Origin: Caldicellulosiruptor changbaiensis
GTDB lineage: Bacteria > Bacillota > Thermoanaerobacteria > Caldicellulosiruptorales > Caldicellulosiruptoraceae
DNA: 64,000 nt
Direction of reading: 5' to 3'
Assembly (NCBI RefSeq): GCF_003999255.1
Contig: NZ_CP034791.1
Location: 2,582,501 to 2,646,500, forward strand
In this document: one piece after another, positions 53,641-64,000 of the stretch
Numbering within the stretch: the first letter of the stretch is position 1
Layout of the letters: each line of letters begins with the position of its first letter
Made by a program: the position numbers and the translations under genes
The notes under the pieces: model-generated
Database searches by the model: none
What the model was told of the DNA's origin: nothing
Seen by the model: only the letters and a program-made list of their open reading frames with translations

Positions 53641-55743
53641 TTATTTCTTCGTATTCAATTTAGGAATAGCCGGTGGTGCAGGCAGATTTATATTTTGTGG
53701 TACTACTGAGTAATCTATCAGTGCCCAGAAAGCTGGTTTGCCATCATAATATTCATCAAACAAAAGCGGAAAATCTGGCTTGTTGAAAACTCCCCTGAGC
53801 CATGAATAGTCATCTTTGAGCCCCCAGAATGTAACACTCTTGATTATTTTTTTGTATTTTTTAAATAGATTAAACAGTTCATAATACTTCTTTGCTTGCC
53901 TTAGCAGCATCTCTCTGGACGGTTCAACATAGTAAACAGAAGAACCCCATTGATAAAAGCTCATGTCAAGCTCTGTAATCTGAATCTCAAGCCCCGGAAT
54001 TGTACTGAACAGTTTTATTGTTTCTTCAATTTCTTCAACAGACGGACTGTCGACATTTATATGACACTGAAGCCCTACACCGTGAATAGGAATACCTTTA
54101 GACCTCATTTTTTTGATCATGTTGTATATAAACATCCTCTTCTGGGGTACCTCGGTGTTGTAATCATTGTAAAAAAGCTTGGCTTTAGGGTCTGCCTCAT
54201 GCGCCCATATAAATGCTTTTTCGATATACTCTGGACCACAAATTTTGTACCAGTTCGACCTTCTATACCCATCTGGCTGAGTTTCATCTATAGCTTCGTT
54301 CACAACATCCCATGCATATATCTTGCCTTTATATCTTCCAACAACTGTGTATATATGCTTTTTCAACCTCTTTAAAAGCTCATCCTTTTTCAAAAAGTTC
54401 CCGTTGGAATCTTTGAAAAACCAGTCTGGGGTTTGGTTATGCCACACAAGTGTGTGTCCGCGAATACTGATGTTATTCTTAGTTGCAAACTCAACAAAAG
54501 CATCTGCTATTGTAAAATCATATTTGTCAGGCCCTCTAAGAAGGCTTTCCGGTTTCATCTCATTACCAGGTGTAATGCTATTGAAATGTCTTTTAATAAA
54601 CTGTGTGTCAACACTATTTGTCAATTCACCATACCCAATAGCAACACCTACTTTAAAATCATCTTTATACTTTTCTTTTAAAGACGGAAGATTGTAATTT
54701 GGCTCTTGCAGTTTCAAGAGGTCGGATATAGTAAAGTCGTCAATCCAGAAAGATAATGTTGGGTCTTGGGATTCAATATAAAAATCAAGTTCCTCAATTT
54801 TGCCATTATTGGGCACAACATAACTTCCACTTATTTCAACCCAACTATCACCCGCAACTTCGCTTGAAGTTATCCAGTCATACCTGTATTGTGCTTCATC
54901 AGCCATTTTTCTCTGAACCAAAATCGAAAACCTTTTTAAATCCATTGATGTATGATATACCCAGATACTGAATTTGTAACGCTTACCGGGAACAACATAT
55001 TTGATAATTGGAATCTTAGCTCCATGCCAGAAGGCTGTGCGACCAGATATATAAAGGCTCTTATTTCCTTCATGATACTTTGAGGTATCTAATTTTATTT
55101 TTACACCCTCTCCTCTTGGCTGCCAGTTAGTAGTATTATTTTCAAATGTGTCCTTATATATTATAGCCTGTGATAGATAAGTTTCCTCGGTCATTATCTG
55201 AATATTGTCCACACTATACACGGTTGTTTTATCAATTGTTGGATGAATTGCAATTATCAGATTTACCAGGTTTTTCAGTCTTGGGTTCCATTTTGCAGCA
55301 ATTTTTTCCCACTTGTTTGGCATTATTATTTTTTCGCCAAGCTGAATGTATTTTAAACCCTTGCCGTCATCATACAAAGCCGTTATGGAAAATGCTATTG
55401 GGTTTTTGCCTTCGTGCTTTATATAACTTGATATCACCCATGTCTTGCCTCTTTTCAAGACATCCTTTACGTCTATTGCGAGGCTGTCCCATATGGATTT
55501 TCTGTTTGTAACCTTGATGCTCTTTTTCCCTTCTATCGCTGAACTTTGTTCTGTTGCTATTTTGGCATTGCCATATGCAAAGAAAGTGAATGTATCTTTG
55601 CCTTCAAAATTTACTGTTGTCACAGACGCTGTCTGAGCTATTGCGCCTGGTATCACCGGGTATATTAGTGAAAAGACACTTGATATGATAAGAACAACAG
55701 CCACAGTCAAAGGTATCACAATCTTATACGCACTTTTTCCCAT
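53641..55743 (-). CDS. Secreted endoxylanase, CBM22-CBM22-GH10
   Basis: This 700-residue protein has a signal sequence (about 1-37, [15 protein letters not shown], ending near AIAQ). Two CBM22-type beta sandwiches follow (about 42-185, with [14 protein letters not shown], and about 190-340, with [16 protein letters not shown]). A GH10 catalytic domain covers about 350-680, with [27 protein letters not shown] and [16 protein letters not shown]. It has no S-layer anchor, so it is probably free. CBM22 binds xylan and stabilises thermophilic xylanases. Confidence 0.92.
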   Translation of the reverse strand: MGKSAYKIVIPLTVAVVLIISSVFSLIYPVIPGAIAQTASVTTVNFEGKDTFTFFAYGNAKIATEQSSAIEGKKSIKVTNRKSIWDSLAIDVKDVLKRGKTWVISSYIKHEGKNPIAFSITALYDDGKGLKYIQLGEKIIMPNKWEKIAAKWNPRLKNLVNLIIAIHPTIDKTTVYSVDNIQIMTEETYLSQAIIYKDTFENNTTNWQPRGEGVKIKLDTSKYHEGNKSLYISGRTAFWHGAKIPIIKYVVPGKRYKFSIWVYHTSMDLKRFSILVQRKMADEAQYRYDWITSSEVAGDSWVEISGSYVVPNNGKIEELDFYIESQDPTLSFWIDDFTISDLLKLQEPNYNLPSLKEKYKDDFKVGVAIGYGELTNSVDTQFIKRHFNSITPGNEMKPESLLRGPDKYDFTIADAFVEFATKNNISIRGHTLVWHNQTPDWFFKDSNGNFLKKDELLKRLKKHIYTVVGRYKGKIYAWDVVNEAIDETQPDGYRRSNWYKICGPEYIEKAFIWAHEADPKAKLFYNDYNTEVPQKRMFIYNMIKKMRSKGIPIHGVGLQCHINVDSPSVEEIEETIKLFSTIPGLEIQITELDMSFYQWGSSVYYVEPSREMLLRQAKKYYELFNLFKKYKKIIKSVTFWGLKDDYSWLRGVFNKPDFPLLFDEYYDGKPAFWALIDYSVVPQNINLPAPPAIPKLNTKK

Positions 55744-55759
55744 ACTTCTGGTCCTCCTT

Positions 55760-58700
55760 TTACTTTACAAATCTCCAGCAATCCATATCAAACAAGTTGC
55801 TTTCTTTTTCTCCTTTGAACACAAAATACAAATCATGTGCACCTGTTACATTTTCAACCTTTGCTTCTATTTTGACCCACTGCGAAGTAGAACTATTTTG
55901 TGGCAGAACCTCCGCAACTGCAATTGTTCTGCCATCAACCGAGTCTATCTTGATTTCTATATAGCCTTTCCCGTTGATGTTAGAAACCATCGCCTCAAAT
56001 TTCTGCGGACCTACACTTCCAAAGTCAACCTTAGAAAGCGCAATCCAGTCTCCACTGTCTATACCTGTTAAACACATATCATTGCTCCCATTTGCTTTCT
56101 TTGTTGAAATTCCTGCACACCATGCAAATGTCTCTGCCTCAACCATTCTGTATGGATCAAAATTCTTCACCTGAGCTATTCCTCTGTAGTCGGCAATTAC
56201 TTCTTTTATTGTACCGTTTTCAATCTCCACCTGGTTTATATGCGGTGACCTGTAACCTTTCGCAACCCCCATATCCTTTGCAAGGGTCTGTGCATGGTAT
56301 GCTATATACCACTTGCCATTGAATTCAAACAACTGGTGATGGTTATTGCCACCAACTCCAAAGAAGTTGCCAGGATTTTTAAGTATAACCCCCTTGTATT
56401 CCCACGGTCCCATTGGACTTTTGCTTGTCATGTATGCAATTACACCAGCAGGCGGACTGCCTTGCGGTCTTGCTCCGCTGTAGAAGTTTGTACAGTAGGA
56501 ATAGTAATAGGTATTGCCAATCTTGTTTATCCCGGAGTCTTCAAACATGAAGGGTGCTGGAATAGTAACAGCACTGCCAACAACGCTTATCATATCACTG
56601 CCAAGCTGCATAACACGTGCAGTGTTTGGCATAGCATCCTGGCCCTGTGGAACTCCTCCACCAAAATAAATATATGCCTTGCCATCATCATCTACTAAGA
56701 CTGCAGGATCAAACAGCCATACAACTCCTTCAACACCTGGTGTTGACCTTGAAATCAAAGGTTTTCCGATAGGATCCACCCAAGGACCTACTGGAGTGTC
56801 TGATGTTAAAACTCCTATACCACTTGCATTATTAGCAAAATAAAGGAAAAACTTATCTTTTCCATTTATCTTCTTGTAAGCTATGCTCGGTGCCCACGAT
56901 TGAGTTGCCCATTTAGCAATACCGTTTGGACCGGCTACTTCAATCTCTCCATGGTCTGTCCAGTTAACAAGGTCATCCGAAGAGATTATGGTAATTTTGT
57001 TTATTTTGCTATATGTGTTATCCTTAATGTTGCCATTATCATCATATTCTAAAATATCATTAGTAAGATATATATAAACCCTATCCTTATAGACTAAAAC
57101 TGCAGGGTCAGCGCCAAACTTGTGAGCTATTAACGGATTTGCATTTGTGGGAATTTTCCCAATAGGGTTTTTCGGTGCTACAAATTTTACCTTCGTCACT
57201 GCACTTTCACTCCTATAGTTGATCTTTTCTTTTTCACAATTTACAGTTAATGATTGAATTCTAATCTCATCACAAAAAGATTCTGTTAATTTCTCTCTTT
57301 GCTTTAATTTAATATTAACTAAATCTATCCATCTATTGTCACTGTCTAATGCCTCAGTATCAATATTCTTAATATTTATTAATGCTTGATCACTTCTTTT
57401 CTTCTCAACTAAAACAACTGCATTTTTAATCCGCTTATCAGCAACAAGAGCCTCAAGAACATCAAGCTCCTTAGGGAATTTCAGAAGTATTTTGATTTGT
57501 GTCATCTTCTTGCCCTTTGGTAAGCTATTTAGCGAAACTGTTAATTCATAGTTTTTATCGATGTCATTACTAAGTTCAATGATATCTTCCTTAAGATAGG
57601 CTTTCAAATCCTCTTCAGTTTTTTCCCCTGTGAGCTTGCTTGAAAATTTAAAGAAATCGATATCTACATAACCGCCAGTTTGTTTAGTAGCAAAATTGAA
57701 TATTGCAAATCTATAACCCATAAAGTGCGGGATTGTATAACGCATTGCTAAATCTGAACCAAATTTTATCCAATTTATTCCGTCATAACTGTAGTAAAAA
57801 TATGCTTTATCAATTTCAAAGTCAAAGTCTATTTTCAAATAAACCATTAACTGTTGAAGTTTTGTGCTTTCTACTTCTTTGCCTTTTTCGACCATTACAA
57901 TGTAAAATTCTTTACCTTGTTTTTTTACGCCAATAAAGCCATACTCTTTTTGAAACGCAGCAAGTCCAGCATAATCACCATCTTTCATATTTCTTACATC
58001 CATCAATATCCATCCAGAACATTTTGGTCCAAGAGTTCGCTGAGTAAGTGTATTCCGTGCTTGTTGTATATCACTTACTACATTGCATGTTTTTAATCTA
58101 AGAAAACCTTTTCTTTCTAATAAAGACCACTTTGAATTATCTGGATTATGGTTCCACTGCCATGTCAAATCCAATACAGAACCATTTGGTGCTACTTCTT
58201 CTGATTCTTTTTGTGTAACCAAAACCTCTTTTATCGAAACATATTCTACGTAGTAATCTATCAAATCCTTATTTTTATCTGGTTTTTCAGTTACAGGAGT
58301 TTGTATAAATAAGTAAACGGTTTCTATATCTTGGCTAATTGTAAATGTTCCAGATATGGATGTCCATTCATTTTTATTTGCAAAACCTTTTATAAGCTCC
58401 TGATAGCTTTCCTTCCCGTTCGACGTTATTTTCGCAGCTAAAATGAACTCTTTTGTATCAGGACCTTTAACATATTTGACTCTAAACACTGCATTATACT
58501 TTTTCCCTTTTTCTACTCTACCTGTTAAATTCTGTTGAATGCCAGACCTGGGACCAGTTCTATTATACACGTGGATTATATTCTTGCTGCCTTCCCTTAC
58601 AACCTCAAGCTTTGCTCCTTCTCTGCCTTTCCACCCAATTGTGCCTCTGGCAAAATTATTATTAATGACCAATTCAACATCCTTTGTTATCTCCGCATTT

Positions 58701-59803
58701 CTGATAACCTCAAATCTTCTTGGATTAGATTCAGCTTTTTCTTGATAAAATTCATCGCTTTTTACTACTTCTGTCTCAAAGCTGCTCTGCCCAGGCTTCA
58801 CAAATTTGAGTGGTACTTTCCCTTTTTCGTCGCCAAATACTGGCCATCCATTTTCCCACCTTACAGGTACAAGAACAGGAACACGTCCGACAGCATCATG
58901 GTCTTGAAATAGCATTGCGTACCATTTTCCGTCCGGTGTATCAATTAATCCACCCTGGGCAACTCCGTTGTTCTTATAACCTAAAGTATCACTAAGTACA
59001 ACTCTTCCCTCGTATGGACCATCAATCTTGTCGGCTCTGTATACACACTCTTCTCTTATTCCACCCTTTTTCCATCGAATTGTTGTTATGTAATATTTGC
59101 CATTTATCTTATATGCATGTGACCCTTCTTCCAACCCATCTATTTTTGATTTTATTATAACCTTGTTTATTCCCTTAGGGTTGATCGCTTTCAAATCAGG
59201 CGTGAGTTCCTTAACTCTTATCTCCGAGCCACCATAGATTATGTAGGCTTTGCCGTTATCATCAAACAAAAGAGAAGGGTCATGTAAATATTCGTTAAAT
59301 TCAACTCTTTCCCAAGGACCTGTAATATTTTTTGAACTAAAGAGATATGTCTTACCAGTATCTAATGCTCCAAATAAAACATAAAACTTTCCTTTGTAGT
59401 AGCGAATACACGGTGCCCATTGTCCTTTGCCATAAATATTCATCCCATTTTTTAAATTATGCGCATCATTGTCTTCTAATCTGTCATAAACATAGCCTAT
59501 GATTCTCCAATTAACAAGGTCTGTTGAGTGCATTATAGGCACTCCTGGAGTCATATGCATAGTTGTACTAACCATGTAGTAGTCATTTCCCACTCTGATG
59601 ATATCAGGGTCAGGAATATCGGCTAAGATTATTGGGTTAGAGGCAATTGTATTATTTTGTAGCAATTTTGAACCTCCCTGTTGGTTAGATGAACTATATG
59701 CTTTATTGATTTGAAAATTCACAAATGCAGATAAAATTAAGCATATGACTAATGTAGCAGGTAATATAATCTTTTTAATCCATCTTAATAATTTATTTGC
59801 CAT
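55760..59803 (-). CDS. xynF: Secreted two-headed hemicellulase, GH43-CBM22-GH43-CBM6 (XynF type)
   Basis: This protein of about 1347 residues starts at ATG 59803 (AAGGGG upstream). A signal helix is followed by a GH43 domain (about 35-360; [46 protein letters not shown]). Next come a CBM22-like domain (about 380-530), a beta sandwich like the C-terminal domain of GH43 xylosidases (about 545-740), a cohesin-like segment (about 750-880), a second GH43 (about 890-1200; [34 protein letters not shown]) and a CBM6 (about 1210-1345). It should trim arabinose and xylose from xylan outside the cell. Confidence 0.88.
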   Translation of the reverse strand: MANKLLRWIKKIILPATLVICLILSAFVNFQINKAYSSSNQQGGSKLLQNNTIASNPIILADIPDPDIIRVGNDYYMVSTTMHMTPGVPIMHSTDLVNWRIIGYVYDRLEDNDAHNLKNGMNIYGKGQWAPCIRYYKGKFYVLFGALDTGKTYLFSSKNITGPWERVEFNEYLHDPSLLFDDNGKAYIIYGGSEIRVKELTPDLKAINPKGINKVIIKSKIDGLEEGSHAYKINGKYYITTIRWKKGGIREECVYRADKIDGPYEGRVVLSDTLGYKNNGVAQGGLIDTPDGKWYAMLFQDHDAVGRVPVLVPVRWENGWPVFGDEKGKVPLKFVKPGQSSFETEVVKSDEFYQEKAESNPRRFEVIRNAEITKDVELVINNNFARGTIGWKGREGAKLEVVREGSKNIIHVYNRTGPRSGIQQNLTGRVEKGKKYNAVFRVKYVKGPDTKEFILAAKITSNGKESYQELIKGFANKNEWTSISGTFTISQDIETVYLFIQTPVTEKPDKNKDLIDYYVEYVSIKEVLVTQKESEEVAPNGSVLDLTWQWNHNPDNSKWSLLERKGFLRLKTCNVVSDIQQARNTLTQRTLGPKCSGWILMDVRNMKDGDYAGLAAFQKEYGFIGVKKQGKEFYIVMVEKGKEVESTKLQQLMVYLKIDFDFEIDKAYFYYSYDGINWIKFGSDLAMRYTIPHFMGYRFAIFNFATKQTGGYVDIDFFKFSSKLTGEKTEEDLKAYLKEDIIELSNDIDKNYELTVSLNSLPKGKKMTQIKILLKFPKELDVLEALVADKRIKNAVVLVEKKRSDQALINIKNIDTEALDSDNRWIDLVNIKLKQREKLTESFCDEIRIQSLTVNCEKEKINYRSESAVTKVKFVAPKNPIGKIPTNANPLIAHKFGADPAVLVYKDRVYIYLTNDILEYDDNGNIKDNTYSKINKITIISSDDLVNWTDHGEIEVAGPNGIAKWATQSWAPSIAYKKINGKDKFFLYFANNASGIGVLTSDTPVGPWVDPIGKPLISRSTPGVEGVVWLFDPAVLVDDDGKAYIYFGGGVPQGQDAMPNTARVMQLGSDMISVVGSAVTIPAPFMFEDSGINKIGNTYYYSYCTNFYSGARPQGSPPAGVIAYMTSKSPMGPWEYKGVILKNPGNFFGVGGNNHHQLFEFNGKWYIAYHAQTLAKDMGVAKGYRSPHINQVEIENGTIKEVIADYRGIAQVKNFDPYRMVEAETFAWCAGISTKKANGSNDMCLTGIDSGDWIALSKVDFGSVGPQKFEAMVSNINGKGYIEIKIDSVDGRTIAVAEVLPQNSSTSQWVKIEAKVENVTGAHDLYFVFKGEKESNLFDMDCWRFVK

Positions 59804-59837
59804 TTTATTTAACCCCTTATCTGAATTAATTGAATTT

Positions 59838-59868
59838 AAGGCATGCTCCAAAAAGTGGAGCATGCCTT
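59838..59868 (-). terminator. Hairpin after the binding-protein gene
   Basis: AAGGCATGCTCCA and TGGAGCATGCCTT form a perfect 13-bp stem with a 5-base loop, but no T run follows on the minus strand. So it looks more like an mRNA 3'-end stabiliser than a full terminator, raising binding-protein output over the downstream genes. Confidence 0.6.
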
Positions 59869-59883
59869 AAATCTCCAAAATCA

Positions 59884-61668
59884 CTACTCAATCTCTTCAA
59901 CCTTTATGTTGTCAATTACAAAGTCTCCACCTTCTGTTATACCAATTCTCAAGCACATCTTCTGTGAGTTGTCTGGAATATTTGTAATATTTCCTTCTAC
60001 TTTGTATACTGTCTGACCTCTATCGATTGTTTTTGAAATATTACCGTACGACTTTGCACCAGACTTTGGTTCGCTGAGTATTGTGCAGGATATTGTCGTC
60101 TTACCTGCAGACACTGCTTTTAATACTTTGACCTCAAAGCTGATCTTGTAATCGTGCCAACCGTATATCTTTATCTTTGCTGGATCGGTTACAACATAAA
60201 TCTCTTTTCCATCTTTTGACTGATCCCATGTAACTTTTAATGACTTGCCTTTTATTGCTTCTTTTCCTGATACAACTGAAAGTTTAACAGTTTTCTTTGA
60301 AGTATCTAACAACTTAAAGTTGTTCTTTCCATCTTCAAAATTAGTTGTAAATGGCTTAAACGGTTTGTATACAACTTCTACTCTTCCGGATTGTGCATCT
60401 TTTATATTCTTCTCAATTTGTGGTCTTAAGCTTGACAATGCTGATGCAACTGAATCTGAACTATCAACTCTTCCAAATATATCCCAATGTGGCATTCCCA
60501 TTAAGCCTTCTCCTAATGCTGGATAGAAAGACTTTTGAGCAAGCTTATTTACAAAATCTACAAGATACTTTGGCCTATTCTTTGCATTGACATCATCATG
60601 ATTTTTCTGAACGCTTTCTAACAGTAAATTGATAAATTTCCCTGCACCAATAGGATTCTTTGAACCCTTCATGATACCATACCCATCGGCATCAAACGGA
60701 TACAAACCAGCCTTATTGTCAGGCCCTAATGGCAATGGAGCTGCTTCAAGTTCATCTTCAACTTCTCTTTTATCCTGGTCAAATTTATACTGTGGTGCAA
60801 CAAGCATTACGGTCTGTCTCTTTTTAAGACCAGAAACTGTTATATCCCAGTCACGTGCAAGCCATCCTTCTTTGGCACCCTTCTTGTAAAAATTCAATGC
60901 TCTCTGCAGTGCAGCATTGTCAAAATTTAACTTTCCTTTTCCTGTTTTGTCGACCGAAACAAATGCAACACCATTTGAATATACCAGAGCAGTAGCCGCC
61001 CAGAAGTTAACTCCATATCTATCAATTTTTCCATCTTTATTGGTGTCCGCAGTTAATTTTTTTGCCAGTGCAGCAAATGTATCCCAATTCCATTTTCCTC
61101 TTTTGTAAAGCGCAAGTGGCATTTCTTCCTCATCTATACCTTCTTCTAACATTAAATCCTTATTATATATAACTAACCATGGCACATTTGAACCTTTTTG
61201 AGATGCCAAGTAGTAATGACCATTGTACTTAAATGCATAATCCATTGCTCTTTTATTAATGTATGGTGCTTTTAAGTCAACATATTTATCAAGCGGTTGT
61301 ACAAGACCTCGTGTAAAATGAGATGGGAAAGTACCAACTGAACCGAATATGACGTCAATTGGATCGCCAGCAGCCATTCTTGCTATTATTTTGTTTTGCC
61401 AGTTGTTCCAATCTGAGTATACGATGTTAACTTTTCCACCATACTTCTTTTGGTAATCTTCTATTGCTTTTGTAACTGCTTTGTTGAAAAGGTCTGTGCT
61501 TTTAAGACTCTCTTTAGAAAAACCAGGTCTTAGGAAAGAAATGTCACCTAATTTAGATGATGCTTCTGCCTTTTGGGTTGTGTTGCTAATGACTACAGCA
61601 ACTGAAGTAATTAAGCAAACGATAAGTACAATAGAAACAAGTTTTTTGAAAATTTTTGATTTTAGCAT
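59884..61668 (-). CDS. ABC sugar-binding protein with C-terminal CBM-like domain
   Basis: This 594-residue protein has an N-terminal signal (LVSIVLIVCLITSVAVVIS, then KAEASS) and a family 1 binding-protein domain (about 45-430; VYSDWNNWQNKIIARMAAGDPIDVIFG, NRPKYLVDFVNKLAQ). An extra domain of about 150 residues ends it (TTNFEDGKNNFKLLDTSKK, then GGDFVIDNIKVEEIE). That ending is typical of CBM4/9/22-like jelly rolls. Ordinary binding proteins stop near 430 residues. It precedes the xylanase genes and follows two permeases, so it most likely captures xylo-oligosaccharides. Confidence 0.85.
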   Translation of the reverse strand: MLKSKIFKKLVSIVLIVCLITSVAVVISNTTQKAEASSKLGDISFLRPGFSKESLKSTDLFNKAVTKAIEDYQKKYGGKVNIVYSDWNNWQNKIIARMAAGDPIDVIFGSVGTFPSHFTRGLVQPLDKYVDLKAPYINKRAMDYAFKYNGHYYLASQKGSNVPWLVIYNKDLMLEEGIDEEEMPLALYKRGKWNWDTFAALAKKLTADTNKDGKIDRYGVNFWAATALVYSNGVAFVSVDKTGKGKLNFDNAALQRALNFYKKGAKEGWLARDWDITVSGLKKRQTVMLVAPQYKFDQDKREVEDELEAAPLPLGPDNKAGLYPFDADGYGIMKGSKNPIGAGKFINLLLESVQKNHDDVNAKNRPKYLVDFVNKLAQKSFYPALGEGLMGMPHWDIFGRVDSSDSVASALSSLRPQIEKNIKDAQSGRVEVVYKPFKPFTTNFEDGKNNFKLLDTSKKTVKLSVVSGKEAIKGKSLKVTWDQSKDGKEIYVVTDPAKIKIYGWHDYKISFEVKVLKAVSAGKTTISCTILSEPKSGAKSYGNISKTIDRGQTVYKVEGNITNIPDNSQKMCLRIGITEGGDFVIDNIKVEEIE

Positions 61669-61743
61669 AATATCAACCTCCCTTTGTTTATTATATTGAT
61701 GTATTTTAATTCCCCCTTAATTTAGAGGGAATTAAAACCTCTT

Positions 61744-62763
61744 TTAACCAACAATACCCGTTCTCTCGATACTCTCTGTAAAGTACCTCTGCCCTATTAT
61801 ATATATCACTATAAGCGGCAAAATTACCATCAAACACCCAGCTTCTAAGACAGTAGAGCCCATTAAATATATGTCCTCAGAAGAGAAGTTATACGCATCT
61901 TGTATCATACTCATCCTGTTATTTAAAACAGTTAGCATAACTGAAATCGGAAGGTTTTCATTATAAAACATAGCTGAAACATAATAATCGTTCCAATGCC
62001 AAACTATTGAAAAAAGCATAACCGTAATTATTGCACCTGTTGCATTCGGAACCATTATTCTAATAAAGGTTGAAAATGGGCCACACCCGTCAATTTTTGC
62101 TGCTTCTTCTAACTCAACAGGCATATTTCTGAAAAATTGCCTGAATACAAAGATGTACAAGCTTGATCTTATACCCATTCCGAAAAGATTTAAAATGTAA
62201 AATGGCCAAGGGGTATCTAAAAGATTTACTGTAAGCGGCTTACCAGTTATAAAACCCAAAAGCTTCCCGATGTAAAGAAAATCAAAGTATCTGAATTTTA
62301 CGTACAGCGGAACAATTATCGTCTGTAACGGTACTACAATAGTAAATAATAATATAGTAAAAAGTATTTCTCTTTCTGCAAATCTAAATCTCGCAAACCC
62401 ATATCCCACCATCATACATATAAAAGTTTGAATAATAACTGATGGTATGAGCATAAGCAGTGTATTTTTTATTGCTGTTGGATATGATAGAAGTACATTA
62501 GCATATTCAAAGTTGGAGAATGTAATATGTTTGGGTATCCAAATAACACTCGGATCAAACAAGTCTTCCTTCGACCTCAGTGCATTACTAATTAGAAACA
62601 ATATTGGGTAAAGTAGTATGTAGCTCATACATATTACAAATGCATAGAGAAATACTTTTTTTAGCACAATGAATAAACGTTTCTTAGCTACTGATTTTGT
62701 AACCTCATTTACATTTAATCTTTTACCAATATATGACATACTTAAACTTTTTACACTTTTCAT
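61744..62763 (-). CDS. ABC sugar permease, MalG-type
   Basis: This 339-residue permease has a long cytoplasmic N-terminus, six helices and an EAA loop (ELEEAAKIDGCGPFSTFIRIMVP). It is the second permease of the xylan operon importer. It begins about 45 bases after its partner and is followed by the binding-protein gene. No ATPase gene is present, so a shared MsmX-like ATPase is likely. Xylo-oligosaccharide import is inferred from the operon. Confidence 0.88.
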   Translation of the reverse strand: MKSVKSLSMSYIGKRLNVNEVTKSVAKKRLFIVLKKVFLYAFVICMSYILLYPILFLISNALRSKEDLFDPSVIWIPKHITFSNFEYANVLLSYPTAIKNTLLMLIPSVIIQTFICMMVGYGFARFRFAEREILFTILLFTIVVPLQTIIVPLYVKFRYFDFLYIGKLLGFITGKPLTVNLLDTPWPFYILNLFGMGIRSSLYIFVFRQFFRNMPVELEEAAKIDGCGPFSTFIRIMVPNATGAIITVMLFSIVWHWNDYYVSAMFYNENLPISVMLTVLNNRMSMIQDAYNFSSEDIYLMGSTVLEAGCLMVILPLIVIYIIGQRYFTESIERTGIVG

Positions 62764-62807
62764 AACTCAGTTCGCCTCACTTTAAATTCAATTTTTTTGA
62801 AAAACCA

Positions 62808-63728
62808 TTACGTCAAATATACCACTCGTTTTCCAATTACTCTGTTAACTATCAGTATAATAACCATAACCACTAAGAAATATATGATAGCAATGGTAGT
62901 ACTATATTCAAACCGTCCTTTATTTGCTTCATCTACAACCATTCTCATTACTTGATTGCCATAATCGGTGAAATAATCAATGATTGAATATATGATTGCT
63001 ACATACACTGTGGGGGATATCATTGGAAATGTTATTTTCCAAAACTTCTCCCACTCTGTTGCACCTTCAATTATTGCAACTTCATAAAAGCTCTTCGGTA
63101 TGTTATGCAATGCTGCCAATATCAAGAGAATCTGTACCCCTGATCTCCAGGTTAAATCGAATATTTTATTTACGATATCTACGACATACATGCTAAACCA
63201 TCGGGGTATACCTGCATTTATTAACACAGCCCTTAAATTTTCTGCCTTAAAAATTGTTGTAGATGAGGCAACCATGTTAGAAGTACTTCCACCTAAAACA
63301 TTTTCCTTTAGTACCGTTATTACAACCCCAGAAGCAATTATCACAGGAAAGAAAAATATTGTTCTTGCAAAAGTTCTTCCCTTGAATTCATCCTTTAGTA
63401 GGTAAGCAACAAATATGCTAAATACTATTACAATTGGCACTTCATATAACATACTGGTAATTGAAGATGTAAGATTTTTGACATAATTCGGGTCTTTTGT
63501 GAACGCGTATATATAGTTTTCCCAACCAATGAATGAAAACTCCAATCCTTGGTCTCCTAAACTTAACTTCTGAAATGTATAGTAGACCGAATTTACAAAT
63601 GGTATTATGAAAAAGACAATCAATCCAATCACCCATGGAAGAACAAACAATCGACCATACATTGCCTCTTTCTGTTTCAATGTTAGTTTTCTTCTAAAAA
63701 TTTGTTTAAAAGGATTTGTTTTAATCAT
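62808..63728 (-). CDS. ABC sugar permease, MalF-type
   Basis: This 306-residue permease has six helices (first LFVLPWVIGLIVFFIIPFV) and the EAA loop SFYEVAIIEGATEWEKFWKITFP. It pairs with the MalG-type permease downstream. A segment between helices (about 145-185) is long and polar. It starts with ATG 63728 after GAGGTGA and follows the DUF5696-like gene within 15 bases, so the operon extends past the window. Confidence 0.88.
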   Translation of the reverse strand: MIKTNPFKQIFRRKLTLKQKEAMYGRLFVLPWVIGLIVFFIIPFVNSVYYTFQKLSLGDQGLEFSFIGWENYIYAFTKDPNYVKNLTSSITSMLYEVPIVIVFSIFVAYLLKDEFKGRTFARTIFFFPVIIASGVVITVLKENVLGGSTSNMVASSTTIFKAENLRAVLINAGIPRWFSMYVVDIVNKIFDLTWRSGVQILLILAALHNIPKSFYEVAIIEGATEWEKFWKITFPMISPTVYVAIIYSIIDYFTDYGNQVMRMVVDEANKGRFEYSTTIAIIYFLVVMVIILIVNRVIGKRVVYLT

Positions 63729-63743
63729 TAATCAATTCACCTC

Positions 63744-64000
63744 TTATTCTATCACTTTGAAGTTTCTTGCTTTAACCACTGTATTATATACCCTTTGGTC
63801 TGTTGATGTATAGTTAATTATTATCTCCGTCCCACCTTCAAATTTTACAAGTACTAATCCCTCTTTTAATAATCTGTGTTCTAAAAATTTCTTGTTCTTG
63901 ATTTTACTTAAAACTGGATAAAGTTCTTTGTAGACCTTTTTCAAATCATCAAGCCATAACTTGTAATTTGATGAATACAAATAATCGCATATGGTTTCTT
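63744..64000 (-). CDS. C-terminal end of a DUF5696-like protein (cut by window end)
   Basis: The frame is open to the window edge. The visible 85 residues end FEGGTEIIINYTSTDQRVYN, then VVKARNFKVIE, which resembles the end of DUF5696-type proteins often found beside sugar ABC importers. I am not sure of the family. The stop lies 15 bases before the first permease, so it belongs to the same operon. Confidence 0.5.
   Translation of the reverse strand, partial: ETICDYLYSSNYKLWLDDLKKVYKELYPVLSKIKNKKFLEHRLLKEGLVLVKFEGGTEIIINYTSTDQRVYNTVVKARNFKVIE

Noticed and set aside
53950-56698. Long + strand frames opposite the xylanase and GH43 genes
   Set aside because: They are antisense shadows of well-supported enzymes, rich in His/Cys/Phe and without start signals.
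1-64000. rRNA or tRNA genes
   Set aside because: I saw no cloverleaf-like stretch with acceptor and T-arm motifs and no conserved rRNA blocks; the D-loop-like TAGTTCAGT strings are in CRISPR spacers and repeats.

Overview
The window reads as chromosome of a thermophilic, plant-biomass-degrading Firmicute, most likely Caldicellulosiruptor. It is AT-rich with strong Gram-positive ribosome binding sites, carries an [FeFe]-hydrogenase maturase gene, and its right third is a xylan cluster of the Caldicellulosiruptor type (GH10, GH39, acetyl esterase, and a two-headed GH43). I inferred the genus from family recognition; no database search was run.

Layout. 1-5.1 kb: the tail of a LuxR-type response regulator, then a BceRS-BceAB peptide-antibiotic sensing and export module. 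5.1-7.7 kb: a patch of gene debris (a shrunken copy of the ArsP-like permease/AraC locus, a PIN toxin with an in-frame stop, a response regulator with an internal deletion), a 48-residue membrane peptide and a HicBA pair. 8.2-10.8 kb: ArsR, ArsP-like permease, mini-thioredoxin and a convergent AraC regulator. 10.9-18.9 kb: queF behind a preQ1-I riboswitch, Uma2, an MFS exporter, HydE and a class A PBP. 19-23 kb: a ugp-type ABC importer and a divergent glycerophosphodiester phosphodiesterase, sharing an intergenic region with Pho-box arrays facing both ways.

23-43 kb: a type I-B (Cst/Tneap-like) CRISPR-Cas locus heavily hit by mobile DNA. The operon runs leftward as cas6-cas8b1-cas7-cas5-cas3-cas4-cas1-cas2. 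cas2 is broken at both ends and an IS110 element sits in its 3' part. The array has about 48 repeats and 47 spacers. It is transcribed leftward from a leader with a good promoter near 39.6 kb. An IS21 element (istAB) is inserted exactly across one repeat-spacer junction. An IS5/IS4-like element lies upstream of the leader, the stub of a related transposase lies at the leader-distal end, and a frameshifted TnpB-like gene with a structured RNA-like 3' end lies beyond. Interference genes look intact; spacer acquisition in cis is probably dead.

43.6-64 kb: an M23/LysM/G5 cell-wall protein, then a leftward xylan operon of about 18 kb. In transcription order it encodes a DUF5696-like protein (cut by the window edge), two ABC permeases, a solute-binding protein with a C-terminal CBM-like domain, GH43-CBM22-GH43-CBM6, CBM22-GH10, cytoplasmic GH39, cytoplasmic GH10, cytoplasmic acetyl esterase, an orphan solute-binding protein, a lipoprotein GH10 and a second GH39. 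Exported enzymes cut xylan, the ABC system imports oligosaccharides, and cytoplasmic enzymes deacetylate them and split them to xylose.
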